Positions 27,301-36,045 are shown, counted from the stretch's first letter. The stretch is DNA of 64,000 nt from Rhodalgimonas zhirmunskyi (GCA_030848925.1 JANFFA010000001.1:1426001-1490000); one strand, 5' to 3'. The notes: generated by a model from the letters alone, not told the origin. Numbers and translations: made by a program.

Positions 27301-27767
27301 GGGCCGACCGGGCCGGTGATGACCACGTCAGTGACCCGGTCGCGCCACGCGCCCGAGCGGACCGTCGGCTCTTCGGCCTCGTCCGGCAGGGTGGTGACAG
27401 CATCGACCGCCGCTTCGACATCGGCGGCGGCGATCGTCATGTCATAGCCCGGCTCGAATTCAAGGTTCAGCGAAGCGCTGCCCTCGGACGAGGTGCTTTG
27501 CGTGCTTTCCACCCCATCGACGGCAAGCAGCGCAGGTTCCAGCACCTGCACGATGGCACGGTCGACATCCTCGGCCCCTGCCCCTTCCCAGGTGACGGAG
27601 ACCGACACTTCGCTGCTGACCACATCGGGAAAGAACTGCGCCCGCATCTGTGGCAGCGCGGCCAGACCCGCGACCAGCAGGATGACCAAAAGCAGGTTCG
27701 CCGCCGTGGCATGGCGGGCCATATAGGCAAGAAGGCCACCGGACGAGCGCGGTTTTGGCAGGCTCAT
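24342..27767 (-). CDS. RND-family efflux permease with extended C-terminus
   Basis: 1141-residue inner-membrane transporter of the AcrB/HAE-1 superfamily. TM1 precedes a large periplasmic loop (QFFPDVVSSEVSV), TM4 carries the proton-relay pair in LGIVVDDAIVVGEH, and the second half repeats the arrangement with IINDSIVLVTTIDD. After the usual final segment (about residue 1030) a further 110 residues add three or four hydrophobic stretches (GAVWIGLLAMLGWLAATLGA onward). It lies three bases downstream of its adaptor gene. No TolC-type outer-membrane partner is in the window. Substrates are unknown. Confidence 0.9.
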   Translation of the reverse strand: MSLPKPRSSGGLLAYMARHATAANLLLVILLVAGLAALPQMRAQFFPDVVSSEVSVSVTWEGAGAEDVDRAIVQVLEPALLAVDGVESTQSTSSEGSASLNLEFEPGYDMTIAAADVEAAVDAVTTLPDEAEEPTVRSGAWRDRVTDVVITGPVGPDQLGRFADEFVTRLFAEGVTRTTIRGVAAPRTVIEVPSVNLVAHDVSFLQIATAIAEEVNADPAGDVDGANARVRTGVEKRSASEIEAVVLRVNDDGSKLTVGDVARVIVEGADRNRTYFVGENPAVSIRVDRSAQGDAIAIQRQVEDVAEKMEGTLPSGTTIDLIRTRAEAISDRLNILLSNGLQGLALVVVLLFLFLNARTAFWVAMGIPTAMLSAIALMYLFGITLNMISLFALIITLGIVVDDAIVVGEHADARVKRGEQPLEAAENAAHRMALPVFSSTVTTVIAFFGLVAIGGRFGDLIGDLPITVIAVLLASLVECFLILPNHMAHSLRHSLRNDHWYDWPSRVVTRGFNWVRETLFRPFIAGVVWLRYPVLAGAVLLLASQAALFIDGHVKWRFFNAPERASITGNWAMVPGATRADTLEQMRQVQATVENVSREYEEEYGTNPILYVVAEVGGNSGRPLPGADTKDTDLLGGIAIELIDADDRPYSSFAFLGTLQERIPRHPQAEVLSFRGWRSGPGGEALDVQFYGASADVLKAASEDLKRQVSRYPEVSAVEDNLAYDKDEMVLELTPQGHALGFTIDGLGRVLRHRLNGLEAATYPDGPRSAEIRIQLPEGELAADFIERMQMRTPSGTYVPLSDLVTVETRAGFSTVRRENGLRTVSVTGDISEDDPARAEEIMDALEATILPDIASRYQVEWQLSGLAEQESEFLSDALLGFSLCLIGIYLTLAWVFSSWTRPIVVMAIIPFGLIGTVYGHYLWDVPLSMFSVVGILGMTGIIINDSIVLVTTIDDYAEDRSLFNAIIDGAADRLRPVFLTTATTVLGLAPLLYEQSQQAQFLRPTVITLVYGLGFGVVLVLMVVPALLAMQLDVRRQVTALRHGMRTRRARIVQGAVWIGLLAMLGWLAATLGALAWNGALWPGLALVLPAAVVSSTSVALALGLFLAGVLALAVGVFVVAALVYLVVRLRRGPEIPAQG

Positions 27768-27770
27768 GGC

Positions 27771-29249
27771 TTATCCCCCGATCCGGGATTCGATGCGTTC
27801 GACCGTAGCGGCGGGCACCTGCGGCTTGGCCAATTGGGCCAGCAGGCGGGCCTTGGCCTCGTCCGGCATGCGGCTGTTGCCCTCGACAAAGGCGACCAGC
27901 TTGGCCCGGCGTTCTTCTGAAAGTTCAAGCATTTCGGGCTGTTCGGGGGCGGCCTCTCCTGCGCCAGCGGCGCGGATCGGTTTCACCTTGATCCCCGCGC
28001 CCAGAAGCGGGCTGCGCCGGGTGACGACCTCTTTCCCTTCAAGCGCCTGCGCACGCACCAGCACCTCGTCGCCTTGACGCCGCTCAAGCCGGACCTCGAC
28101 GGTTTCAAGCCTGTCATCCGCGCCAAGGATCAGCACATCACCCCCCGGGCCAAGCGCGCCTGCAGGCAGGCGATACACCCCGGTCAGCGGCGCTTCCTCG
28201 ATCTCGACGGTGACGAAATCACCGGGTTTGAAGCCGCGCGCGCGCTCAAGCTGCGCATAGACAAGGCGGCCGGTCTGCCCCTCGCCCACCTGCGCCGAAG
28301 CGCGTGCCAGCCGTCCGTTGGCGGTGACGCCTGCGCCATTCTGACCCGTGCCGTTGCTCGCAAGCACCGCGCGCACCGGGGCGGGCGTCAGGTTGCCCGC
28401 CGCGTCCAGAAGCCGCGCATAGCCCTGCGTCGACAGGCGGAACGCCACTTCAAGCGCATCGGCATCCACCAGCGTGGCCAGCTTTTCATTGGCCGAAACC
28501 AACCCGCCTTCGACCACGATCACATCCGACAGCGTGCCGGAAAACCCGGCGGCAATTTCAGTATCGGCCAAGTCGCGCTGCGCCTCTTCGCGCGCGATTT
28601 CCGCGCGTGAGGTCAGCGTGGCGGCCTGATCGATCCGCGCCTCGGCCTGTGCCAAGGCCTGACGCTTGGCCAGAACGGCGGCACGGGCGGCGGCGGCAGC
28701 CAATTCGGCGGTCTCGACCGCGGCATCGGTGCCCACCCCGCGTGTGCGCAGATCGCGAGCGCGCTCAAACGCGCGTTCGCGCAGCTTGGCCTGATCTTCG
28801 GCGGCAATCAGTTCATCCTTGGCAATGGCCAGCGCGCGCGCCCCATCGCGGGCCTCGGCGCGGGCATCCAGAAGCGTGCTTTCGGCCCGATCAAGTGCCG
28901 ATTGCGCATTGGCCGGGTCGATCCGCAGCAGCGGCGCGCCCTTTTCGACCCGACCGCCATCGACGAACCCGGGCGCAAGCCAGATCACCGTGCCGCCCAC
29001 CGCGGCACGAATATCAAGCGTGCGGCTGCTTTGCACTTCGCCATAAGCGGTAAGGACGGGCTGTTCGGTGCTTTCGCGCGCGGTCACGACATTGACGGAA
29101 AACACCCGTTCGCGCGACTGAGGCGGGCGCGCTTCGCGGGCCATGCGCGCCTCGAGCGCGTTTTTCACGGTGATGCCAGCGTAAAACAGCACACCAAGCG
29201 TGATCGCAAGAAGGACAAGCCCTGTCAGGCTTTGACGCAGAAATCTCAT
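27771..29249 (-). CDS. RND efflux periplasmic adaptor (membrane fusion protein)
   Basis: 492 residues: one N-terminal membrane anchor (LTGLVLLAITLGVLFYAGI), a lipoyl half-motif (IRAAVGGTVIWLAPGFVDGGRVEKGAPLLRID), a long Ala/Glu/Arg-rich helical hairpin (about 110-240), the second lipoyl half (DTEIAAGFSGTLSDVIVVEGGLV) and beta-barrel domains. An additional C-terminal tail (about 440-492) with ELSEERRAKLVAFVEGN is predicted helical and not part of the core family fold. It couples the RND pump to an outer-membrane channel. Confidence 0.9.
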   Translation of the reverse strand: MRFLRQSLTGLVLLAITLGVLFYAGITVKNALEARMAREARPPQSRERVFSVNVVTARESTEQPVLTAYGEVQSSRTLDIRAAVGGTVIWLAPGFVDGGRVEKGAPLLRIDPANAQSALDRAESTLLDARAEARDGARALAIAKDELIAAEDQAKLRERAFERARDLRTRGVGTDAAVETAELAAAAARAAVLAKRQALAQAEARIDQAATLTSRAEIAREEAQRDLADTEIAAGFSGTLSDVIVVEGGLVSANEKLATLVDADALEVAFRLSTQGYARLLDAAGNLTPAPVRAVLASNGTGQNGAGVTANGRLARASAQVGEGQTGRLVYAQLERARGFKPGDFVTVEIEEAPLTGVYRLPAGALGPGGDVLILGADDRLETVEVRLERRQGDEVLVRAQALEGKEVVTRRSPLLGAGIKVKPIRAAGAGEAAPEQPEMLELSEERRAKLVAFVEGNSRMPDEAKARLLAQLAKPQVPAATVERIESRIGG

Positions 29250-29462
29250 CGGGTTCGCTCTCTCCTGCTGACCGTCCTAAAACAGTTATGACAGATTACC
29301 CTTTGGCCGAATTTTGCCAAGCCACAAGGCTGTTACGCGCCAATTGCGTCTTTCCGTCGCGCTGCGGTGGGCATTTTAGTGATTTATCCGCAAAACCCGC
29401 CCGGTTTCAGGGATCGGACGGGGTTTTCAACGGCTTGTTCCGGCACGATCAGAAAGCCCCGC

Positions 29463-29909
29463 TCAGGGCGCGAGATGATCCAGCCCAAGAAGGATCTCGC
29501 GAAACCCTTCGATCAGCGCGAAACTTTCGACCTGCCGCCGCGTGAGGAAGGCAAACCCGGCACCTTCGCCAAGGCGCGGCTCATGCGGAGCGACAGTCCG
29601 GTGCAGGCGATAGACGTGAATCACGCCATTGTTGCGAAAGACCGAGGCAAACCGCGCAACCGGGCTGATCTCGTCTTGCGCAATGTCGATGCCGGTTTCC
29701 TCAAGAAACTCGCGCCGTGCGGCGGTGTCCAGCGCTTCGCCGGGATCGACCGCGCCGCCGAAAAAGCTCCACTTTCCCGGCGCGGCGATCTGGGGGATGT
29801 CATCGCGCAATTGCATCAGCGCGCGGCCCGTGGCGTCGAACGCCATGACAGCCGCCCCGCGCCATTCGATCCGCTCGGGGATCGCCCCCATATCGCGGAA
29901 CCCGCTCAT
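29463..29909 (-). CDS. NUDIX hydrolase
   Basis: 148 residues. The Nudix box runs GGAVDPGEALDTAARREF then LEETGI, fitting GX5EX7REUXEEXGU with all catalytic glutamates. It hydrolyses a nucleoside diphosphate linked to another moiety; the substrate is not predictable. The start at 29909 overlaps the moaB stop (ATGA) and is the last gene of a tight leftward operon with a DNA-repair enzyme upstream, so sanitising of damaged nucleotides is a reasonable guess only. Confidence 0.88.
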   Translation of the reverse strand: MSGFRDMGAIPERIEWRGAAVMAFDATGRALMQLRDDIPQIAAPGKWSFFGGAVDPGEALDTAARREFLEETGIDIAQDEISPVARFASVFRNNGVIHVYRLHRTVAPHEPRLGEGAGFAFLTRRQVESFALIEGFREILLGLDHLAP

Positions 29910-30448
29910 TTGCGGCGCAAATGTTCGTCGAGGCGCGGCATGATTTCCACGAAGTTGCAGGGGCGGTGGCGGTAATCGAATTGGAATGCGAGGATTTCGT
30001 CCCACGCATCCTTGCAGGCGCCGGGACTGCCGGGCAGCGCGAACAGATAGGTGCCGCCCGCGACGCCGCCGGTGGCGCGGCTTTGCACGGCGGATGTGCC
30101 GATCTTGTTCATCGAAACGATGGTGAAGACGGTGGAAAAGGCCTCGATCTCTTTTTCATAGACATCGCGATGCGCCTCGACCGTCACGTCGCGCCCGGTC
30201 AGGCCGGTGCCGCCGGTCGAGATCACCACATCGACATCCTCGCGCGCGATCCAGTCGCGCAGGTGGGCGGCGATCTGGTCGCGCTCGTCGCGCACGATCA
30301 TCCGGTCGGCAAGGATATGGCCCGCCGCTTCGATCCGGTCGCTTAGCGTATCGCCCGAGCGGTCATCCGACATATCGCGGCTGTCCGATACCGTCAAAAC
30401 GGCGATGCGCACGGGGATGAAATCTTTGCTCTCGTCGATCTTGCTCAT
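29906..30448 (-). CDS. moaB: Molybdenum cofactor biosynthesis protein MoaB/MogA family
   Basis: 180 residues with IAVLTVSDSRD, STGGTGLTGRDVT (the nucleotide/molybdopterin-binding GGTG loop) and FALPGSPGACKDAWDEIL. The family adenylylates molybdopterin before molybdenum insertion. It overlaps the phosphoesterase gene upstream and the Nudix gene downstream by four bases each. moaE and moaD are in this window 16 kb away, consistent with a working cofactor pathway. Confidence 0.92.
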   Translation of the reverse strand: MSKIDESKDFIPVRIAVLTVSDSRDMSDDRSGDTLSDRIEAAGHILADRMIVRDERDQIAAHLRDWIAREDVDVVISTGGTGLTGRDVTVEAHRDVYEKEIEAFSTVFTIVSMNKIGTSAVQSRATGGVAGGTYLFALPGSPGACKDAWDEILAFQFDYRHRPCNFVEIMPRLDEHLRRK

Positions 30449-31065
30449 GTCGTCTGCCTCTCGATTTCGAACCAGTTGGGCGTGGGGCCAAGGTTGGCCA
30501 CCTCGGTGGGGCCGATCTGGCCCCGCGCGCCCCAGCTGTCATGGATATGACCGCAAAGCGCAAGCCGGGGCGCGATGCGCGAAATGGCTGCGGCGATGGC
30601 TGTTGAGCCGACCGAGGCCCCTTGCGAGGTGAGATCGCCCACGCCCTTGGGCGGCGAATGGGTGATCAAAAGATCGGCCCCCTCGCAGGCGGCCAGCGCG
30701 GTTTCGGCTGCGTCCTCGGGCATGTCGCAGGACCACGCGCCAAACGGTGTCAGCGGGATGCCGTAGCCAAGGCCAAAGATCGACAGCCCGGCGATGCTGG
30801 CCCCTTCCCCGTGCAGCACGTGCCAGTGGGCGCGGCCCGTCTCCGCGACGGCGGCGCGCAGTTCATCGGCACTTTCGGCATTTCCGGGCACCATCACGAA
30901 GGGCGCGTCAATGCCGGACAGCATTTCCATCGCGTCGCTCAGCCCTTCACGGTGGTTGCAGAAATCCCCCGCCCCCACCACCAGATCGGCCCCGGCGCTG
31001 GCTGCAACCAGCTCTGCCGCGCGGCTGCGGGCGAGGTGGAGGTCGGAAAAGGCCATGATCTTCAT
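30445..31065 (-). CDS. Calcineurin-like metallophosphoesterase
   Basis: 206 residues with the metal-ligand set in order: AFSDLHL (DxH), GAGDFCN (GDxxD-like, second Asp replaced by Cys-Asn), PGNAE (GNxE rather than GNHE), LLITHSPP and LCGHIHD (GHxH). The Ala in GNAE removes the usual general-acid His, seen in several cytosolic members of this family. Substrate unknown. Middle of the udg-to-nudix operon. Confidence 0.87.
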   Translation of the reverse strand: MKIMAFSDLHLARSRAAELVAASAGADLVVGAGDFCNHREGLSDAMEMLSGIDAPFVMVPGNAESADELRAAVAETGRAHWHVLHGEGASIAGLSIFGLGYGIPLTPFGAWSCDMPEDAAETALAACEGADLLITHSPPKGVGDLTSQGASVGSTAIAAAISRIAPRLALCGHIHDSWGARGQIGPTEVANLGPTPNWFEIERQTT

Positions 31066-31102
31066 CGGCTTACCTTTCTTGCCGTTGGCATTCAGTTACA
31101 GG

Positions 31103-31705
31103 TCAGTCACAGGGCTGCATCACCGGCAAACGCGGCATCGCCAACGCGCGCTTCAGCGCCCCAATCCCACCCGGGCGCAGCATCGCCTGTAGCCGCGCGC
31201 GATTGTCCTGCACACCGCTCACCGGCGCGGGACAGCGCACCCGAATGCGCGCGGCCCGCTCGCGCACCACGGAACGCAGTCGCGGCTCGACCGCGCGCAC
31301 GGGCAGTGGCGGGGCGGCATTGGCGGCGACAAAACGCGCCATCGCGCGGGTCATCGCGTCAAGCTGCGCCGAGGAGGTCGCATCGAGCATATCCGGGCAA
31401 AGCCCCGCGATCACCGTCGCGTCGATCAGCGCATCGAACATGCATCCAGCCGCGCCCCGCCCGCTGTGATCCTCGGCGCGGTAGTGCCGGGTGCCATCGC
31501 TGGCCGTATCTTCGTAGATAATCACCGGACCGGGCATTTCCAGAACCCGCATACCCGGCGCGGGCTGTTGCACACGGCCCGCATGGCTGGTGAAAAGCGC
31601 CCGATAGTCGTTTTCGAACCCCGCAACATCGGCGCGCACCGGCCCCGCCAGCAGCCCCGTCAGCAGCCCGGCCAGCAGCGCGGCAATCAGCACCAGAGTT
31701 TTCAT
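31103..31705 (-). CDS. Hypothetical exported protein
   Basis: 200 residues. Start at the ATG at 31705, overlapping the upstream uracil-DNA glycosylase stop (ATGA), gives a signal peptide (MKTLVLIAALLAGLLTGLLA, cleavage near VRA|DV). Four cysteines in the mature part (GCMFD, LCPD, VRCPAP, QPCD) may form disulfides. Not a family I recognise. Its place between DNA-repair and Moco genes does not suggest a function. Confidence 0.65.
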   Translation of the reverse strand: MKTLVLIAALLAGLLTGLLAGPVRADVAGFENDYRALFTSHAGRVQQPAPGMRVLEMPGPVIIYEDTASDGTRHYRAEDHSGRGAAGCMFDALIDATVIAGLCPDMLDATSSAQLDAMTRAMARFVAANAAPPLPVRAVEPRLRSVVRERAARIRVRCPAPVSGVQDNRARLQAMLRPGGIGALKRALAMPRLPVMQPCD

Positions 31706-32523
31706 CCCAGCCCTTCGAGCCGCGCTTGCAGGCTCAGAAGATCGGCCCATGCCTCGCGCTTGGCCGCCGGGGTGCGCAACAGGTAAGCCGGGTGGAACAT
31801 CGGCAGCGCGGGCTTGCCGAACGCCTGCCCCCACTGGCCACGCAACCGGGTGATGCCGCGTTTGCCCAAGCCCGCGACGCAGGCGATATTGCCCATCAGC
31901 ACGATCAAGTCGGGATCGACCAGCGCCACGTGCCGCTCAAGAAAAGGCAGCATCATCGCCATTTCCTCGGGCTTAGGGTCGCGGTTCTGCGGCGGGCGCC
32001 ATGGCATCACGTTGGTGATGTAAAGCGGCGCCGCCTCATTCGCGCGGCCAAGGCCGATCGCGTCGAACATCCGGTCAAGCATCTGGCCCGCCGGGCCAAC
32101 GAAGGGCCTGCCTTCGCGGTCCTCGTCGCGGCCCGGCGCCTCGCCCACGATCATGACACGGGCGGCGGGCAGCCCGTCGGAAAACACCAGATTCCGCGCC
32201 CCGCGCTTCAACTCGCAATGATCATAGGCGGTCATCGCGGCTTTCAACGCGTCGAGATCGGCAGCGGCACTGGCGGCGGCGCGCGCAATGCCGACGGTAT
32301 CGACCTCGGGCTGTTTCACGGGGGCGGCGGCGCGCGCGGGCGATGCGCCGGGGCGCGCAGGGTCAGCACCCGCAGCAGCAGGCATCGGCGCGGGCGAACG
32401 GGTTTCGGTCGCGGGCAATTCATAGCGGTTGACCGGCGTCTCGGCCATGGCGCAATCGACACCCAACTCGACCTGCCAGGCGAGGGCATCCAGAAGCTGG
32501 TGATATGTGGCCTGCGATTCCAT
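31702..32523 (-). CDS. Uracil-DNA glycosylase, family 4-like, with missing Fe-S ligands
   Basis: 273 residues. Motif A reads VGEAPGRDEDREGRPFVGPAGQ and motif B FHPAYLLR (His244), as in the family 4 thermophile-type enzymes. Of the four cluster cysteines only one near the usual place is seen (Cys103 in YDHCELKR). The position after ITNV has MPWRPP instead of xxCRPP, and the Cys before PFLER is Leu. A 90-residue Ala/Pro-rich N-terminal region is extra. Start at the ATG at 32523; upstream extension would cross the divergent promoter region. It excises uracil from DNA; first gene of a five-gene operon. Confidence 0.85.
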   Translation of the reverse strand: MESQATYHQLLDALAWQVELGVDCAMAETPVNRYELPATETRSPAPMPAAAGADPARPGASPARAAAPVKQPEVDTVGIARAAASAAADLDALKAAMTAYDHCELKRGARNLVFSDGLPAARVMIVGEAPGRDEDREGRPFVGPAGQMLDRMFDAIGLGRANEAAPLYITNVMPWRPPQNRDPKPEEMAMMLPFLERHVALVDPDLIVLMGNIACVAGLGKRGITRLRGQWGQAFGKPALPMFHPAYLLRTPAAKREAWADLLSLQARLEGLG

Positions 32524-32653
32524 CGCCGCCACCCTAGCGCAGTCAATCGGAAGCCTGAACCGCAGAAATATCGCGCATTTGCCCCCCCGATGCTTGGGTT
32601 TCGCCACGGTTCGGCGCAATAAGGGCGGACGGTTTTCCGAGGAAGGGCCCGAC

Positions 32654-33496
32654 GTGTCGCCATTTTACCAGATGCTGCTGATCATTTCCGGGCTTTGCCT
32701 GCCGTTCTTCCTGCTGCCGTGGCGATACGCGCTCAGGCTGGCTTGGGCCGAAAGCATCGCCGGTGTCCTGATCTGGCGACTGGTGCCGCGCGTCGCCGCC
32801 AGCGACATGAATGTCGGCACGACCATCCTGCAGGCGACCTTCGCCATGGTGCTTGTGGCGGTGGCGATGGCCTTTCTAACCCGGCTTGCGATCGAGGCGG
32901 TGCGCCGCGCCCGCGCCGGGCAACCGCTTTACGAGGCGATGCCGCGGATCGACCGCATCCTCGCCCTTCTGACCGGGGCCACGCTGGCCTTTATCTACTT
33001 CATCGCGCTGGGCTGGATTTTCGCCGGCAAGGGGAACGTGATCGCGCTTCACGCCGGGCTGGTGGTGATCGCGGGGGCGCTGTTCTGGCTGGCATGGCGG
33101 CGCGGCCCCGGCCCCGCCCGCTGGAGCGCGGCAGCAATGGGGGCGACGATGCTGATCCTCGTGCTGGGCAGTCTGGCTTATCCTTGGGTGATGCTGCGCT
33201 CGGCCACGGCGGTGGCGGGGAACGCGCCCTATTGCATCCACCTCAACCAGCAGGGACGGTTCGCGCAATCGCCGATGGACCTGACCTTCCTGACGGCGGA
33301 CAAGCAGCGCCTGACCCCGCATATGACGCTGGTGATCGTCGGCAAACCGCAATTGCGCATGGCCGGCCCGCATTATGGCCCGCATGTCTGGTCCTATTAC
33401 CGGATGCAGTTCCAGAACGAGACCTACGCCCTACCCGGCCCGACCTGCCCCGAGGGCGGCGAAACCAGCGGAATCCTCTGGGCGGCGCGCTCTTAG
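32654..33496 (+). CDS. Multi-pass membrane protein of unknown function
   Basis: 280 residues. Start set at GTG 32654 with GGAAGG upstream. About six membrane segments in the first 190 residues (LLIISGLCLPFFLLPW, ATFAMVLVAVAMAFL, ALLTGATLAFIYFIALGWI, GLVVIAGALFWLAW, MGATMLILVLGSLAYPWVML), then a roughly 80-residue soluble C-terminal domain with CIHLNQQG and CPEGGE cysteines. Family not recognised. Monocistronic, 93 bases before pyrB on the same strand. Confidence 0.7.
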   Translation: MSPFYQMLLIISGLCLPFFLLPWRYALRLAWAESIAGVLIWRLVPRVAASDMNVGTTILQATFAMVLVAVAMAFLTRLAIEAVRRARAGQPLYEAMPRIDRILALLTGATLAFIYFIALGWIFAGKGNVIALHAGLVVIAGALFWLAWRRGPGPARWSAAAMGATMLILVLGSLAYPWVMLRSATAVAGNAPYCIHLNQQGRFAQSPMDLTFLTADKQRLTPHMTLVIVGKPQLRMAGPHYGPHVWSYYRMQFQNETYALPGPTCPEGGETSGILWAARS

Positions 33497-33589
33497 GCGC
33501 AACCAACAGAGCGCGGGGCGACATAACTCACCGGTAGACTCCGTTTCGCCCGCTTCCTATAACCCGGAAAGGTCAAGCGAGGGCGGGTT

Positions 33590-34546
33590 ATGAGCTATCC
33601 ACATCGGCATCTTCTGGGGATCGAGCCGCTGCGCCCGGAAGAGATCACCACCATCCTCGATCTGGCCGAACAATACGTGACGCTGAACCGCTCCTCCGCC
33701 AAACATTCCGAGGCGCTGGCCGGGCTGACGCAAATCAACATGTTCTTCGAAAATTCCACCCGCACGCAGGCCAGTTTCGAACTGGCCGGAAAGCGGCTGG
33801 GCGCGGATGTGATGAACATGGCGATGCAGGCGTCGAGCATCAAGAAAGGCGAAACGCTGATCGACACGGCGCTGACGCTGAATGCGATGCACCCCGATCT
33901 TCTGGTCGTGCGCCACCCCAATTCCGGCGCGGTGGACCTTTTGGCGCAAAAGGTGAATTGCGCGGTGCTGAACGCGGGCGACGGGCGGCACGAACACCCG
34001 ACACAGGCGCTTCTGGATGCGCTGACGATCCGGCGCGCCAAGGGGCGGTTGCATCGGCTGTCGATCGCGATTTGCGGCGATATCGCGCATTCGCGCGTGG
34101 CGCGGTCCAATATCCTTTTGCTGGGCAAGATGGAAAACCGCGTGCGCCTTGTTGGTCCGCCCACGCTGGTGCCCGGTGCGTTCCGCGAATTTGGCGTCGA
34201 AGTGTTCGACGACATGCGCGAGGGGCTGCGCGATGTCGATGTCGTGATGATGCTAAGGCTTCAGAAAGAGCGGATGGATGGCGGTTTCATCCCGTCCGAG
34301 CGCGAGTATTTCCATCGCTACGGCCTTGATGCCGAAAAGCTGTCCTTCGCCAAGGAAGACGCCATCGTGATGCACCCTGGTCCGATGAACCGGGGCGTGG
34401 AAATCGACGGCGAGATCGCCGATGACATCAACCGATCCGTCATTCAGGAGCAGGTCGAAATGGGCGTCGCCGTGCGGATGGCGGCGATGGACCTTCTGGC
34501 CCGCAACCATCGCGCCCGCGCCCAACCCGAAGGGGTCATGGTATGA
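33590..34546 (+). CDS. pyrB: Aspartate carbamoyltransferase catalytic subunit
   Basis: 318 residues with the carbamoyl-phosphate loop [13 protein letters not shown], the [11 protein letters not shown] loop and [13 protein letters not shown] near the C-terminus. It catalyses the committed step of pyrimidine synthesis. No pyrI-like regulatory subunit is present; instead four small membrane-protein genes and a degenerate pyrC follow, all overlapping. In other bacteria a non-catalytic PyrC is needed to assemble active PyrB, so a PyrB-PyrC complex is likely here. Confidence 0.95.
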   Translation: MSYPHRHLLGIEPLRPEEITTILDLAEQYVTLNRSSAKHSEALAGLTQINMFFENSTRTQASFELAGKRLGADVMNMAMQASSIKKGETLIDTALTLNAMHPDLLVVRHPNSGAVDLLAQKVNCAVLNAGDGRHEHPTQALLDALTIRRAKGRLHRLSIAICGDIAHSRVARSNILLLGKMENRVRLVGPPTLVPGAFREFGVEVFDDMREGLRDVDVVMMLRLQKERMDGGFIPSEREYFHRYGLDAEKLSFAKEDAIVMHPGPMNRGVEIDGEIADDINRSVIQEQVEMGVAVRMAAMDLLARNHRARAQPEGVMV

Positions 34547-35103
34547 GCGGGTTCGAAATACCACCGCAAAGCCGCCCCGGCGTCTGGGTGTTTCATGTCG
34601 ATCTGCCGGAACACGCGCTTGACGCGTTCAAGACCGCACAAACGGACGAGGCCACAGGCCGCCATCATTGGCCGCTGGCCGAAGCGCTGGGGCTGAACTG
34701 GCTCGACCCCGAACATATCGAGTTATTCGATGCCAACATGATGAAGGAATACGGCCTGTCGCGCTATCTGAGCGATGCCAACGGCATGGACCTGTCGACG
34801 ATGAACCCGGCGGGTGCGCCGATTGATCGCCTGTCCGGGACCGTGCTCTTGCTGTTTTCCAAGGCTCTGCCCGAGGATGCGACCTATATCACCCCGCGCG
34901 CACCGCTGGAGTTCGTCGCCCATCTTGAGGCCGACCAACCCGCGCCGGACCTGACGCCGTTGCCCAGTGCGACCGCATTGGGCCACGTGGAACCGGGCGG
35001 GCGCGCCGATGCCGGGGCCGGGCCGGGGCGCGGCTGGATCCTGCCCCTCGTCTTTCTGGCCGGGGCCGTGCTTGCCACCCTCATCTTTCTGGTCGTTTCA
35101 TGA
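34543..35103 (+). CDS. Hypothetical protein with C-terminal membrane anchor
   Basis: 186 residues. A soluble N-terminal domain ([12 protein letters not shown]..., then [19 protein letters not shown]) and a Gly/Pro-rich linker lead to a single C-terminal membrane segment ([21 protein letters not shown]), so it is probably tail-anchored facing the cytoplasm. The ATGA overlaps with pyrB before and the next gene after show it is translated as part of the operon. Family not recognised. Confidence 0.75.
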   Translation: MSGFEIPPQSRPGVWVFHVDLPEHALDAFKTAQTDEATGRHHWPLAEALGLNWLDPEHIELFDANMMKEYGLSRYLSDANGMDLSTMNPAGAPIDRLSGTVLLLFSKALPEDATYITPRAPLEFVAHLEADQPAPDLTPLPSATALGHVEPGGRADAGAGPGRGWILPLVFLAGAVLATLIFLVVS

Positions 35104-35582
35104 GCTTTCGGCGCAATCCGGGACAGGACCTGCCGGACCTGCCGCTGCGCGAGGGCGAGCGGCTTCTTGGCATGTGGCGTCCGCAACTGGCGCTGTTCCT
35201 GCAGCGCGCGGTGCTGCTGAGTTTCGCCACCGCGCTGGTGCTGGCAAGCCTTGGCTACCTGTCGCTGGTGCAATGGCTGATCGCGGTGCCGGTGTTTACG
35301 CTGCTGTTCATGGTGGTGTTCGATGATTTTTCCGTGTGGTTCAGCCACCGCAACGAAATCTGGTGGCTGACCGATCAACGGCTGATCTTCGAGCCGACGG
35401 ATGACGTGACCGAGACGACCTCGGTCGGGTTGGAACGGATCGTCTGGACGCGGCCGTGGTTCTGGTGGGCGCTACAGATCGGATTCGATGACGGAATGTC
35501 GGTGGTCATGCGCTATGTCGCGCGCCCACGCGCCATAGGTGCGCGCATCGAAAAGGCACAAGAGAGGTTCGGCAATGGCTGA
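35100..35582 (+). CDS. Small membrane protein with bacterial PH-like signature (1 of 3)
   Basis: 160 residues. Two adjacent membrane segments (about 31-72) are followed by IWWLTDQRLIFEPTDDVTETTSVGLERI. A Y/W-x-L-T-D-x-R-L-I strand after a membrane hairpin is the signature of bacterial PH-like (DUF304/YdbS-type) domains. N-terminal LREGERLLGMWRPQ matches the usual opening strand. Overlaps its neighbours by 4 and 8 bases. Function unknown. Confidence 0.75.
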   Translation: MSFRRNPGQDLPDLPLREGERLLGMWRPQLALFLQRAVLLSFATALVLASLGYLSLVQWLIAVPVFTLLFMVVFDDFSVWFSHRNEIWWLTDQRLIFEPTDDVTETTSVGLERIVWTRPWFWWALQIGFDDGMSVVMRYVARPRAIGARIEKAQERFGNG

Positions 35583-36045
35583 GCGCGACAAGACACGCGG
35601 CGACCTGCATTACGACGTAGAGCCGAACGCCCCGCTGCACGCGGGCGAAGAGGTGCTCTGCGCCTTCACCTCGGATCGTGGCACCTACCTGCGCGATCAC
35701 GCGTGGCTGGCCGCACTCGCCATGGCAATCGGCATGGCGATCCTCTGGGCGCTTGGCAATCCGCACGTCTGGACCGGCGCGGTCGGCGGGCTGTTCGCCG
35801 TGGCGGTGCGCGGGCTTTACCTTGCCTCGGACGACCTCAAGATGCGCTGGGACCTGACCGAGCGCCGCCTTCTTGGCCCCGGCGGACGCGCCATTGGCCT
35901 GCGCGATATCAAGGAGATCAACACGCTGGTTTCGGTGGTGCAGGTGGTGACGCAAACCGGCGGCAAGCACCTGATCAAATACCAGTCCGACGCCAAGGCA
36001 ACCAAGGCCACCATCGAACGCGTGATGGCCGGGGGGCGCCCTTGA
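35575..36045 (+). CDS. Small membrane protein with bacterial PH-like signature (2 of 3)
   Basis: 156 residues. Start at the ATG at 35575 (the frame is open upstream to 35539 but homologous layout begins here). Opening strand LHAGEEVLCAFTSDRG, a membrane hairpin (about 40-78), then MRWDLTERRLLGPGGRAIGLRDIKEI, again the L-T-x-R-R-L strand. Likely a diverged copy of the preceding gene product. Overlaps the next gene by four bases. Confidence 0.72.
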   Translation: MAERDKTRGDLHYDVEPNAPLHAGEEVLCAFTSDRGTYLRDHAWLAALAMAIGMAILWALGNPHVWTGAVGGLFAVAVRGLYLASDDLKMRWDLTERRLLGPGGRAIGLRDIKEINTLVSVVQVVTQTGGKHLIKYQSDAKATKATIERVMAGGRP

